From Paenibacillus sambharensis (lineage in GTDB: Bacteria > Bacillota > Bacilli > Paenibacillales > Paenibacillaceae): a stretch of 64,000 nt of DNA. Below, piece after piece: positions 50,670-58,517 of the stretch (positions are counted from its first letter, which is position 1; each line of letters starts with the position of its first letter). The stretch spans positions 1 through 64,000 of the forward strand of contig NZ_QKRB01000031.1 in the NCBI RefSeq assembly GCF_003233845.1. The letters are read 5' to 3'. The position numbers and the translations under genes were made by a program. The notes below the pieces were generated by a model that saw only the letters and a program-made list of their open reading frames with translations, ran no database searches and was not told the origin of the DNA.

Positions 50670-51239
50670 TTAATTCTCTTTCAAACGGGATTGCTTTCGA
50701 TAAGCTTTATAGAAACTGCTAGCAAAGAAGCCAACCATTAGAGCCGGAAGCAATCTCAACAAGGCAAATGGAGTTTCGAACAATAATGCTTTCCAGAATA
50801 ATGCACCTTCCATACTCCAAAGACCTTCCGTTAAATATAAACCTGAATCCTTGTAGAGCATGAAACAAATAGACAATAACAGGACACCTAAACCGGATGT
50901 ATACCCCATCACTCTCTTATAGTAATTCCGCTTGGATTGGCGATCCGAGAAGATGTCATTTTGGCCAGCATCTTCTTTTTGCCAATACTGAATCCCACCA
51001 AGCCGGGAACCATTAATATACTTCCAGCCGAAGTCTTCATAGATGCCTTGGTATTCTTCGAACTTCTCCTTTGGTAGATAATCCTGATAATCCAGCCGCA
51101 CTACATATCTCTTGTCGATTTGTTCGAAGGTGTAAGTTCCTAATCGGCTAATATTGGTGCAGCGATAGCCTTTTTGTAATTGCTCGTTCAGCCATTGCTC
51201 TTCTTTTTCAATATCAAAGAATATCTTAAATTTCTTCAC
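50670..51239 (-). CDS. DUF2812 membrane protein
   Basis: This 189-residue protein has the DUF2812 opening (VKKFKIFFDIEKEEQWLNEQLQKGYRC, then YQDYLPKEKFEEYQGIYEDFGWKYI) followed by two membrane helices (about 85-105 and 150-172). Two in-frame GTGs exist, at 51248 and 51239. GAAGGAAG is best spaced for the second. The gene overlaps the PadR gene by 14 bases, the standard PadR-DUF2812 pairing. Function is unknown; the PadR partner points to envelope or drug stress. Confidence 0.85.
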   Translation of the reverse strand: MKKFKIFFDIEKEEQWLNEQLQKGYRCTNISRLGTYTFEQIDKRYVVRLDYQDYLPKEKFEEYQGIYEDFGWKYINGSRLGGIQYWQKEDAGQNDIFSDRQSKRNYYKRVMGYTSGLGVLLLSICFMLYKDSGLYLTEGLWSMEGALFWKALLFETPFALLRLLPALMVGFFASSFYKAYRKQSRLKEN

Positions 51240-51543
51240 TCGAGTCACTTCCTTCGTACAGGGATAATATATGCAGCAGCCTGTTCTGTTCCATTTTCAA
51301 AATGGCCCTTCCTTCGGGAGTAATCATATAAATTTTTCTCCGACCCGACTCTCCGACAGGTTCAATCCAACCATGCTTATCCAAGTTATCAATGGCACCG
51401 TATAATGTTCCAGCTGCTAAAATAACAGTACCGTTACTTAGCCTTTCTATTTGCTGCATAGCGGCATAGCCATGAAGAGGCTCTCGCAGAGCTAATAATA
51501 TATAGTGCATGGTTTCAGACAACGGTAATAACTTATGCTTCAT
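51226..51543 (-). CDS. PadR-family transcriptional regulator
   Basis: This 105-residue winged-helix repressor has the PadR pattern HYILLALREPLHGYAAMQQIE, GTLYGAIDNLDKHGWIEPV and RRKIYMITPEGRAIL. It is coupled with the DUF2812 gene. A perfect 17 bp palindrome 56 bp upstream is a likely autoregulatory site. Confidence 0.92.
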   Translation of the reverse strand: MKHKLLPLSETMHYILLALREPLHGYAAMQQIERLSNGTVILAAGTLYGAIDNLDKHGWIEPVGESGRRKIYMITPEGRAILKMEQNRLLHILSLYEGSDSSEEI

Positions 51544-51598
51544 AATCTCACCCCTCTTTATTCAGTTCGGCTATATAGTTGAACTTAATAACAAGATA

Positions 51599-51615
51599 AT
51601 TCAGTTCAACTGAAT
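51599..51615. promoter_or_regulatory. PadR-type operator palindrome
   Basis: ATTCAGTT-C-AACTGAAT is perfectly symmetric. A related imperfect repeat with AGTTC and GTTGAACT halves occupies about 51558-51590, closer to the PadR start. Confidence 0.65.
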
Positions 51616-51643
51616 AGTCAATACCATTTAATAAATTGGTCAA

Positions 51644-51680
51644 AAAAGCCGCTTTCCTTTATGTAAGGAAAGCGGCTTTT
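51644..51680 (-). terminator. Rho-independent terminator
   Basis: A 16 bp perfect stem (51644-51659 with 51665-51680) with a TATGT loop lies just after the CPBP gene on the minus strand. It runs into TTTTTTG. Confidence 0.9.
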
Positions 51681-51700
51681 GGTGTAGCTCACAGCTAGAT

Positions 51701-52636
51701 TCAACCGGGCAGGTGTGCACCCAAGTTCAAGCTCACATACTTCACGAGGAATACGACCACCGACAGTATGACCGGTATAAGCCAAACGGGGTTGGCACAG
51801 GTATGGGGTCCATGACCTCCCCCAGCCAGCGGTTGGCCGGCGGGCTCGATTCTCAGCCACAGCCACCGGCAGATGAAGAAGGCGGCAGCCGAGGCGATCC
51901 CTGTCAGCACGACAGTCTGCAGCTCCGGGCCCTGCGGCGCCGTTAATCCCTCCAGCATATCCCCGCCTTGAAAGTAAGAAACGCATACGTACGTGGTGTT
52001 CGTTAACAGATGAACAAGCATGCCTGGGTAGATAGACCGGGCACGCAGCACGATAACAGCCGCTAGCCAGGCTGAGGCGAATAATTCGGCAATCCGGTAC
52101 GGATTGTCGTGGAACAAGGCGAACAGAGCAGCCGTCATCCCTGCGCTGAACCAGACCCCTCTTCTTGCGTAACCTGTCAGCAGCGCCCCTCTGAACAGCA
52201 GCTCTTCGCAGATCGGCGGGATGATCCCGATACTCACGATGAGGATAAGCAGCGCGCCAATTGAATCAGCCACCGGGTAATGGGATGTCGCATAAGGCGC
52301 ACCAAGCGCGATCGACACCAGCTCAGTCAGCTGGTGAAAGAACAGCAGCACAATCTGACTGATTGCATAGATCAGCAGCGACAGAATGAGTGTGCGGGGG
52401 GACACCTTATTCAGAAGAAAGGTGTTCTTCATCGAAATCCCCTTATATCTGAACCAGACAACAGCCGGCAGCACATTGAAGGCGATTTGGCCAATAACGA
52501 CATAGAGCAGGAAGATTACCAGACTATCATGATGCGGGCTCCCGCTTGCGGTCATGAATGCCGTTAATAGTACGCCGGCGAGGTACGAAACAAAAAAAAT
52601 CCACCCAGCGGCTGTCTCATTGAACCTTCCAGGCAC
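51701..52636 (-). CDS. CPBP-family intramembrane glutamic endopeptidase
   Basis: This 311-residue membrane protein has about eight helices and the Abi/CPBP motifs EELLFRG at 144-150, the FALFH region and HLLTN near the C terminus, which provide the glutamate and histidines of the active site. Family members process prenylated or other peptides, and some give bacteriocin self-immunity. The start is GTG at 52636 with GAGGGGG upstream. Confidence 0.87.
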   Translation of the reverse strand: MPGRFNETAAGWIFFVSYLAGVLLTAFMTASGSPHHDSLVIFLLYVVIGQIAFNVLPAVVWFRYKGISMKNTFLLNKVSPRTLILSLLIYAISQIVLLFFHQLTELVSIALGAPYATSHYPVADSIGALLILIVSIGIIPPICEELLFRGALLTGYARRGVWFSAGMTAALFALFHDNPYRIAELFASAWLAAVIVLRARSIYPGMLVHLLTNTTYVCVSYFQGGDMLEGLTAPQGPELQTVVLTGIASAAAFFICRWLWLRIEPAGQPLAGGGHGPHTCANPVWLIPVILSVVVFLVKYVSLNLGAHLPG

Positions 52637-52656
52637 GTTCTATCCCCCTCCGTTGG

Positions 52657-53247
52657 TTATCGTAATGTCTTCCCTCTCAGGAAATCCTGCATTAGCTTAT
52701 TGGATATTGCCAAGGCTTCTTGACGCGTCGATGCCGGAGCAGATAACATCATTCCATTCTCAGCGTTCCATACGGATTGAGATGTTCCCACTTCATAATC
52801 AGCCTGCTGAACAGGCGAGCTGAGGAGCAGCGTCACTTGACTGAAATCTTTGCTTGCGAATATTGAATGTGACTGGTACACCTTTGCATCTTTAACAGCC
52901 CCCGTATGTTCATCATAGATAAAATAAGGGTACATGATGGCGCCCCAGCCATCCTTGGTAAAATGAATTTCTATCCTGCGCTGATCCTCCGGCACTGGAA
53001 TCTGTTCACCAGCCACCTGCACGATCCCTTTAAATACTCGTTCGCCTATCAAGCTCGTAAGCAGCTTGCCCTGAATGACCACAGCTGCGGGCTCAGACTC
53101 CTCCCCTGCTACTTCCAGCTGATACTTTACGCCTGCCAGCTCTGTATCTACACTAAAATTAAGAGCGAGCTTAACGTATATGATCCAAGCTGCACCTATG
53201 ATGATGACCAGCGAGCCAATGACAGCAATCCATCTTTTTATCTTCAA
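52657..53247 (-). CDS. Membrane-anchored hypothetical protein
   Basis: This 196-residue protein has an N-terminal helix (about 6-24) that anchors an extracytoplasmic beta-rich domain (FSVDTELAGVKYQLEV, VFKGIVQVAGEQIPVPEDQ, WGAIMYPYFIYDEHTGAV). No family is recognised. The likely start is TTG at 53247, after AGAGAGGACG. It lies 20 bp upstream of the CPBP gene and may be cotranscribed. Confidence 0.75.
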   Translation of the reverse strand: MKIKRWIAVIGSLVIIIGAAWIIYVKLALNFSVDTELAGVKYQLEVAGEESEPAAVVIQGKLLTSLIGERVFKGIVQVAGEQIPVPEDQRRIEIHFTKDGWGAIMYPYFIYDEHTGAVKDAKVYQSHSIFASKDFSQVTLLLSSPVQQADYEVGTSQSVWNAENGMMLSAPASTRQEALAISNKLMQDFLRGKTLR

Positions 53248-53401
53248 CTGTAAGACGTCCTCTCTCTAGCTGTATAGAAACTATTTTCTTATTATACATA
53301 TATTTACTAGGAGTGTTTAGTGAAAGTATGCAATGGATTCTGGATAACGGTCCCCGTTCGCTGGATGAATACAAGAATGGTATATTTTTGTCTAATTTTA
53401 T

Positions 53402-53428
53402 GTAACCAAATGCCCTATCCCCCGATCT
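53402..53428 (+). promoter_or_regulatory. ECF-type promoter of the first sigma operon
   Basis: GTAACC (53402-53407) and CGATCT (53423-53428) with a 15-base spacer resemble ECF promoters with an AAC-type -35 and a CG-type -10. They lie 41 bp before the sigma start, consistent with self-activation (inference). Confidence 0.45.
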
Positions 53429-53469
53429 AATTACTAGAACTTGAAAAGTTGTGAAGGAGGACATTCGAT

Positions 53470-54003
53470 GTGCAAATGGAACAAGATGTAATAACTGCCC
53501 AAAGAGGGGATCGGGAGGCATTTGTCCGTCTTATAAAAAATGTCGAGCTAAGTCTATATCGGGTAGCCAGATCCATCGTCAGACGGGATGAGGATAGCGC
53601 AGACGCTATACAGGAGACGATCCTCAAGGCGTATTCGGGGATACATGCTTTAAAGGAACCCGCTTTCTTTAAAACCTGGATCATACGGATTCTCATTAAT
53701 GAATGCAATAAAATTCTCCAGAAGCGGAAGACTGTTACGAAAGTTAATGAACACCTGCTCAATCCTACCTGCTTTTCCGATTATGAAAAAGTCGATCTGA
53801 GAGAAGCCGTTGATCGATTAGATGAAAAACTGCGAATCGTCGTTGTTCTATATTATTATGAAGACATTTCCCTTAAGCAAATTGCCGAAACCCTTGAAAT
53901 CTCAGAAGGAGCAATTAAAGCCAGACTCCACCGGGCACGAAAAATACTTGCTGGTTGGCTCAAGTACACTCAGGAAGGGAAGGTTGGCTATGAACCGTGT
54001 TAA
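53470..54003 (+). CDS. ECF RNA polymerase sigma factor (SigV-like)
   Basis: This 177-residue sigma factor has region 2 (FVRLIKNVELSLYRVARSIV, DAIQETILKAY) and region 4 (LREAVDRLDEKLRIVVVLYYYEDISLKQIAETL, then SEGAIKARLHRARKIL). The start is GTG at 53470 after GAAGGAGG. It overlaps the anti-sigma gene by 14 bases. ECF sigmas of this type respond to envelope damage such as lysozyme. Confidence 0.92.
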   Translation: MQMEQDVITAQRGDREAFVRLIKNVELSLYRVARSIVRRDEDSADAIQETILKAYSGIHALKEPAFFKTWIIRILINECNKILQKRKTVTKVNEHLLNPTCFSDYEKVDLREAVDRLDEKLRIVVVLYYYEDISLKQIAETLEISEGAIKARLHRARKILAGWLKYTQEGKVGYEPC

Positions 54004-55309
54004 TATTGATGAAGAAATTAAACCATTCATTGAAGATTCTCCACACGAACTTCCTGACATGATTAAAAACCGTATCGATCATACATTGGCTTCTCTACCC
54101 CCGTTAACATCAAAACGTAAACAGCGTCTTACTAGAACTATCGCTTACGTATCGACTGCTGCTGTAATCTTTGCTTTTTGTATCATAGGATCGGGATTCA
54201 TCTCTCCAGCCATGGCTAATACGCTAAAACAAATTCCGTTCATCGAGTCCGTATTTAAACTCGCAGGTGATCTGGGTCTGCAAACTGCAGAGGATAAAAG
54301 CTTGACCACTCCCATCCAACAAAGCGCTACAATCGACGGGGTAACCATCACGATTACAGAAGTCTTCTACGATGGGTCGCGTCTGTCCGTCGGAATTGTT
54401 CAGCATTCGCCAGACGGTATTAAAGAGATATTAGAAGTAGAGCCGGTCATTAATGGTAAAAGCACGCACTTTCCGGGAAGCGGCTCTGATATGGCACCTT
54501 CAAACGACAATATAACAGATACCACTGTTATTCAGTACATGCCAGAGTATGCACTTCCTGATTCATTTGATCTAAAGCTGCTTGTGTTCCTCAAAGGCAT
54601 GGAGGATAAAAGGTTTGAGTTTGATTTCAAAGTTAATAAAACCGAAAGTCGTATTGTTACCCCAATGGTGACTAAAACGCACCAAGATTTGACGGCAACC
54701 GTTCAAGAAATACAGATCTCACCGGTAACAATAGGTCTGGTCATGAACACCAAACTGCCTGAAGGCAAAACTGTGCCGCAGTACGCGTTATTTGATGAAC
54801 GGGGAATCAGGTTGCAAACCATACATGAACACGGTTATGGCGAGAAATTAAATAATATGATGAACATGACTTCGGAGCTCAAATTTACCCCATTAGAATC
54901 CACGCCTAAATCTGTAACTGTAAAAGCTTATTATAAGACTATCGAAAAAACAGTGGATAATAGCGTCCGTGTTGACCGTATGCCATCTGTTAAGGAACCG
55001 ATTATTCTCCAGCAAGGTGAACTGGGGCGTTTTGAGATCACGCAGATTGAGAGGCTCCCAGATAAAACTATTGTTCATTATCGTGCTGACGGTAACGATC
55101 CGTATGGAATGGTATTCTGGATAAACGACGATTCAGGGACAACCATTACACACAGGGGACTACAGGTAGTTAATCAGGAGAACTATGAATTTGTTGTGGA
55201 GTTCCCTGTATTAAGCCAAGAGCAGTCCATTCATTTTGTAACAAACGGAAGTGTTCATATAGATTACATCAACGAATTGGAAATGACGATTCCTCTTCAT
55301 AACGAATGA
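53990..55309 (+). CDS. Anti-sigma factor with DUF4179 domain (RsiV-like)
   Basis: This 439-residue protein has a short cytosolic N-terminal part (about 1-45) that would bind the sigma factor, one membrane helix (about 50-72), and a large extracellular domain starting with the DUF4179 region (ANTLKQIPFIESVFKLAGDLGL) and continuing as beta-sandwich repeats. It is the partner and inhibitor of the sigma factor encoded by the overlapping upstream gene. The ATG at 53990 has AAGGGAAGG upstream. Confidence 0.87.
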   Translation: MNRVNIDEEIKPFIEDSPHELPDMIKNRIDHTLASLPPLTSKRKQRLTRTIAYVSTAAVIFAFCIIGSGFISPAMANTLKQIPFIESVFKLAGDLGLQTAEDKSLTTPIQQSATIDGVTITITEVFYDGSRLSVGIVQHSPDGIKEILEVEPVINGKSTHFPGSGSDMAPSNDNITDTTVIQYMPEYALPDSFDLKLLVFLKGMEDKRFEFDFKVNKTESRIVTPMVTKTHQDLTATVQEIQISPVTIGLVMNTKLPEGKTVPQYALFDERGIRLQTIHEHGYGEKLNNMMNMTSELKFTPLESTPKSVTVKAYYKTIEKTVDNSVRVDRMPSVKEPIILQQGELGRFEITQIERLPDKTIVHYRADGNDPYGMVFWINDDSGTTITHRGLQVVNQENYEFVVEFPVLSQEQSIHFVTNGSVHIDYINELEMTIPLHNE

Positions 55310-55366
55310 ATGCAAGAAGCAGCTGCCAGCCGGAGCTGCTCCTTCCTGTTTTATTTTATCTCTTAC

Positions 55367-55394
55367 TGAACCTTTCTCGCTATCGGAGCGAATT
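55367..55394 (+). promoter_or_regulatory. ECF-type promoter of the second sigma operon
   Basis: TGAACC (55367-55372), a 16-base spacer, and CGAATT (55389-55394) match the general TGAAAC-N16-CG pattern of ECF promoters. A hairpin (GCAGCT/AGCTGC at about 55318-55338) followed by a T-rich tract just upstream ends the previous operon. Confidence 0.5.
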
Positions 55395-55425
55395 AAGGGT
55401 TGTAACCTGTTCAGGAGGGGCCCCT

Positions 55426-55989
55426 ATGAATGATAACGAGTTACATATGTGGCTGGAAAAAGCAGCGATTGGCGACGAGTCGGCCTTTCAGCTTGTCTAT
55501 CAGGCGACTCACCAGGACGTCTATCGGACGGTTGCTTTTCTCATCTACAACAAACAAGACATTGAGGATATCGTGAATGAGGTTTACATGCGCATGTGGC
55601 GTTCGTTTCACACTTACGACCCGAATCGTCCGTTCCGGTTCTGGCTGCACGGGATCACGGTCCGTCTTGTACAGGATTGGAAAAGAAAGGCCTGGCGGCG
55701 AATTCGCCTCTTTGAACGAAATCGCCAGCTGACCAGCGAACATTGCGACTGGACGGATAAAGCTGTCCTGCAGTCCGAAATGCAGCATGATCTGTTCGGC
55801 CTTGTCCGCCAATTGTCGTACAAACTGCGTGTGGTCGTCATCTTGCGATATTTTCACGATTATGCTCTGGAAGAAATCGCAGACATTCTGCAGATCCCCG
55901 TTGGCACAGTGAAATCCAGGCATCATCTGGCATTGAAGGAACTCCGGAAACAATTCGGAATGACGGGAGGAGACGCGTATGTCAATTGA
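55426..55989 (+). CDS. ECF RNA polymerase sigma factor (second)
   Basis: This 187-residue sigma factor has region 2 (FQLVYQATHQDVYRTVAFLI, DIEDIVNEVYMRMW) and region 4 (FGLVRQLSYKLRVVVILRYFHDYALEEIADILQ, VGTVKSRHHLALKELRK). The ATG at 55426 follows CAGGAGGGG. It shares an 11-base overlap with the next gene, which has the layout of its antagonist. It is only distantly like the sigma at 53470, so the two are not recent duplicates. Confidence 0.9.
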   Translation: MNDNELHMWLEKAAIGDESAFQLVYQATHQDVYRTVAFLIYNKQDIEDIVNEVYMRMWRSFHTYDPNRPFRFWLHGITVRLVQDWKRKAWRRIRLFERNRQLTSEHCDWTDKAVLQSEMQHDLFGLVRQLSYKLRVVVILRYFHDYALEEIADILQIPVGTVKSRHHLALKELRKQFGMTGGDAYVN

Positions 55990-56482
55990 CGAGGAACTAC
56001 GTTATGAGCTGCGCCAGGCGGCGGAGTCGATGCACTGTCCACCCCATCTAGATGAACGTGTCCGTCAGTCTTATCAACACTATCTAAACGAAAAGAGAGG
56101 TAAATCCCCCATGAAAAAACGCTTGATCGCAGGTGTAATTGCAGTGGCAATTCTGATTCCCTCTGCCGTATTTGCTTCTTCCTACTTAGCCGATGATATC
56201 TTCGGTTCCTCTGAAGCCATTGAGCAGCGCGGCGGTTCCCAGGAAGCTTATCAAGAGATTGAGGGAATGCTTCAAACTGCAAAAGCCAAGCTCACGGAAG
56301 TTGAATTCAAGGAGTTTAAGGAGTCGTTTAAGCAGCTGATGCAGCTGAAGCTGAAGATCACGGACGAGAATGGAATCAAACATGAGGAGAAGCTGACCGA
56401 AGAAGAACAGCGACAGTGGAGGGAACTTGGCTCCAAGCTGGCCCCTTATTTCGAGAAGATTCAGGGAAATGAGAAGCAGTAA
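55979..56482 (+). CDS. Probable anti-sigma factor, DUF3600-like
   Basis: This 167-residue protein has a cytosolic N-terminal segment (about 1-42, SIDEELRYELRQAAESMHCPPHLDERVRQSY), one membrane helix (about 45-67) and an acidic, helical extracellular C terminus (KAKLTEVEFKEFKESFKQLM). The position and topology make it the likely anti-sigma factor of the gene it overlaps. It lacks the HxxxCxxC zinc motif. GGGAGGAG precedes the ATG. Confidence 0.78.
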   Translation: MSIDEELRYELRQAAESMHCPPHLDERVRQSYQHYLNEKRGKSPMKKRLIAGVIAVAILIPSAVFASSYLADDIFGSSEAIEQRGGSQEAYQEIEGMLQTAKAKLTEVEFKEFKESFKQLMQLKLKITDENGIKHEEKLTEEEQRQWRELGSKLAPYFEKIQGNEKQ

Positions 56483-56489
56483 AGAAACT

Positions 56490-56524
56490 GGGACCCGTCC
56501 GATGTGGATTGGGTCCCTTTTCTT
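56490..56524 (+). terminator. Rho-independent terminator
   Basis: GGGACCC/GGGTCCC (56490-56496 with 56511-56517) is followed by TTTTCTT and flanked by AAAGAAA. It closes the second sigma operon. Confidence 0.85.
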
Positions 56525-56663
56525 GCACCCGTTCCACTCTCCCCCGCTACAGTCATGATATCGAAGCAAGCTGTTTACCAAATGAACACTAAACTACACC
56601 GACTTCCTCAGACATATGGATACGATGTATAGTTATATTAGCCCTTGATACGGGAGGTGTTAA

Positions 56664-57191
56664 GTGAAAACCAAGAACACGGAAGGCGTGAAATTAAAAG
56701 TCGCCTGGCGCGATTTTAACGTGACGAAATTTGCTTACATAACGAGATTCGGGGTCGTGCTGATAGCCGCTGCGCTAATGAGCGGTTGTTCGTCTAATAA
56801 AGAACTGAGCAGCCCTTCGCTTACAACGTTCCGGGAAGAGATTATGGAAGCTGTCCCAAGCATCAAAGTCTTGGCAGTCGAAGCCAAACCGACACGAGTG
56901 GTGTTTCGATATCGGTTTGATAAGGTGCATGATGCTAGTTTACAACTAAACATTGTCAAACTGACGGACGAGTATATGCGAACTCCACCTTTTGACTCCG
57001 AAGTGCTGGCTTCTTATTACGATGAATTTAGCAAAGAGGATCGCATTCCTCCGGACATCGCCCTGCCCATGGATACAGACGATGACGGCGAAGCAAACTT
57101 CGAATACTATGCCTCACTGGGCCAAGACGGCGAATGGTCGTGGCGGTACAGCGATTACAAAAACAAGCATGAAACAGTTATGCTGCCTTAG
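56664..57191 (+). CDS. Lipoprotein of unknown function
   Basis: This 175-residue protein has a lipobox (LMSGC) near residue 42, preceded by an unusually long basic segment. Start sites further in (for example near residue 29) are possible, but the GTG at 56664 follows GGGAGGTG. The mature part has alternating strand-like segments (TRVVFRYRFDKVHDASLQLNIVKL) and ends with DDGEANFEYYASLGQDGEW, which recalls a small beta domain. I see no enzyme motif. Confidence 0.75.
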   Translation: MKTKNTEGVKLKVAWRDFNVTKFAYITRFGVVLIAAALMSGCSSNKELSSPSLTTFREEIMEAVPSIKVLAVEAKPTRVVFRYRFDKVHDASLQLNIVKLTDEYMRTPPFDSEVLASYYDEFSKEDRIPPDIALPMDTDDDGEANFEYYASLGQDGEWSWRYSDYKNKHETVMLP

Positions 57192-57243
57192 CTTTTGACG
57201 ACAACCATTCGGTTGGGCCTCCGACAAGCTCATTAATAGTCGG

Positions 57244-57486
57244 TTAGTCAGTTTTTCTTCTTTGTCCTATATAAACGAGATATAAGAAAAATATAGATGC
57301 GCTTATTAGAATCAAGGGCACTTTCCAGGGCCTGCTGACTATACCTATTAAATACGCTAAGGGGGCAGTTGAAATAATAATAACTACGTTTTCCTTAACC
57401 TTACTAGGATAAGGAAAAGTCTTTACAATGCGATACAATAGAATAATTAAGACGGTAAAATACACCACTACAAGGAACGTTAGCAT
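57244..57486 (-). CDS. Small membrane protein, 80 residues
   Basis: Three hydrophobic segments (about 2-20, 34-52 and 54-72) with a basic C terminus (GQRRKTD) suggest an integral membrane protein. No family is recognised. The ATG at 57486 has a weak GGGAATG site. It is convergent with the lipoprotein gene and divergent from the methyltransferase. Confidence 0.55.
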   Translation of the reverse strand: MLTFLVVVYFTVLIILLYRIVKTFPYPSKVKENVVIIISTAPLAYLIGIVSRPWKVPLILISASIFFLYLVYIGQRRKTD

Positions 57487-57567
57487 CGTCAGTCATTCCC
57501 ATATGTAAGTCGTAATATATCGAGAATATATCATAGGAGATTACTTCTATTTCAGGAGGGTGTCTGC

Positions 57568-58380
57568 ATGGGCGAGAATTCTGTCTATAAACCAAACATT
57601 ATAGGTGCTGGCGAGGTTGGCTGCGCCATCTCGGTCGATATGAATAAAAATGTTGTTCATGAAACCAACAGCTCCTATTGGAATACATACGGTAATGAGT
57701 TTTTGGGAGCAATCTCGCTTCCTCTCTTTGGAGCGTTTGTTTCTGAAGAGAAATGCCAGCTTTTTGGCGAAGTTTCTGGGAGGAAGATGCTGGAGATCGG
57801 CTGCGGAAGCGGGCAATCCTTGCAGTATCTTGGTGAACGCAATGCAGCTGAGCTATGGGGTGTGGATCTGTCCAAGCAACAAATCGAAAAGGCAGCACAG
57901 CACCTGGAGTCATGCGGTCTCGCCGCAAACTTGATCTGCTCTCCCATGGAAGAGGATTGCGGCCTGCCAGTGGATTACTTTGATTGTGTTTATTCCATAT
58001 ACGCCATAGGCTGGACCACTGACCTTGAGGGTACCTTTTCCAGAATCGCTTCTTATCTCAAGAGAGATGGTGTATTTATTTTCAGCTGGTCTCACCCTGT
58101 TCACAAATGTGTTGCTGCAGAAGATAACAAGCTTGTTTTTAAGAAAAGTTATTTCGATGAATCCTGGTATTCGGCAGCACTTGGTGAAGGCACGCTGACA
58201 TTATCGGACCGCAAGCTATCCACCTATGTGAATGCGCTGGCCGACGCGGGATTCGTCATCGAGCAAATGGTTGAGGAATCGGATGCTGAGCTTATGCAGG
58301 CACGGGACGATAGCAGCGATTTTGCAGCAAAGGCAAAGATGCTTCCTGTAACGTTTGTAGTTAAAGCAAGAAAACGATAG
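57568..58380 (+). CDS. Class I SAM-dependent methyltransferase
   Basis: This 270-residue enzyme has motif I LEIGCGSGQSL, the following acidic residue (WGVDLSKQQIEKA), motif II region FDCVYSIYAIGW and post-motif LKRDGVFIFSWSHPVH, as in ubiquinone/UbiE-like and small-molecule methyltransferases. The substrate is unknown. The ATG at 57568 follows GGAGGGTG. An internal ATG at 57640 would remove 24 residues that are not part of the core fold. Confidence 0.87.
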   Translation: MGENSVYKPNIIGAGEVGCAISVDMNKNVVHETNSSYWNTYGNEFLGAISLPLFGAFVSEEKCQLFGEVSGRKMLEIGCGSGQSLQYLGERNAAELWGVDLSKQQIEKAAQHLESCGLAANLICSPMEEDCGLPVDYFDCVYSIYAIGWTTDLEGTFSRIASYLKRDGVFIFSWSHPVHKCVAAEDNKLVFKKSYFDESWYSAALGEGTLTLSDRKLSTYVNALADAGFVIEQMVEESDAELMQARDDSSDFAAKAKMLPVTFVVKARKR

Positions 58381-58467
58381 TACCTGACAGCATAGTCATG
58401 AATATCTTACTACTCTACTCCTCTTCCGCTTGCGTTCCCTCTCCTTTCCATACGTATAAATACGAGA

Positions 58468-58511
58468 CTAAAGACAGAACACCGCTCTAGGAGCTTTGTT
58501 CTGTCCTTAGT
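58468..58511 (-). terminator. Terminator of the phosphatase gene
   Basis: ACTAA(A)GACAGAACA pairs with TGTTCTGTC(C)TTAGT (58468-58482 with 58497-58511) 7 bp beyond the stop of the minus-strand gene. The T-tract is interrupted. Confidence 0.7.
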
Positions 58512-58517
58512 CTTATT

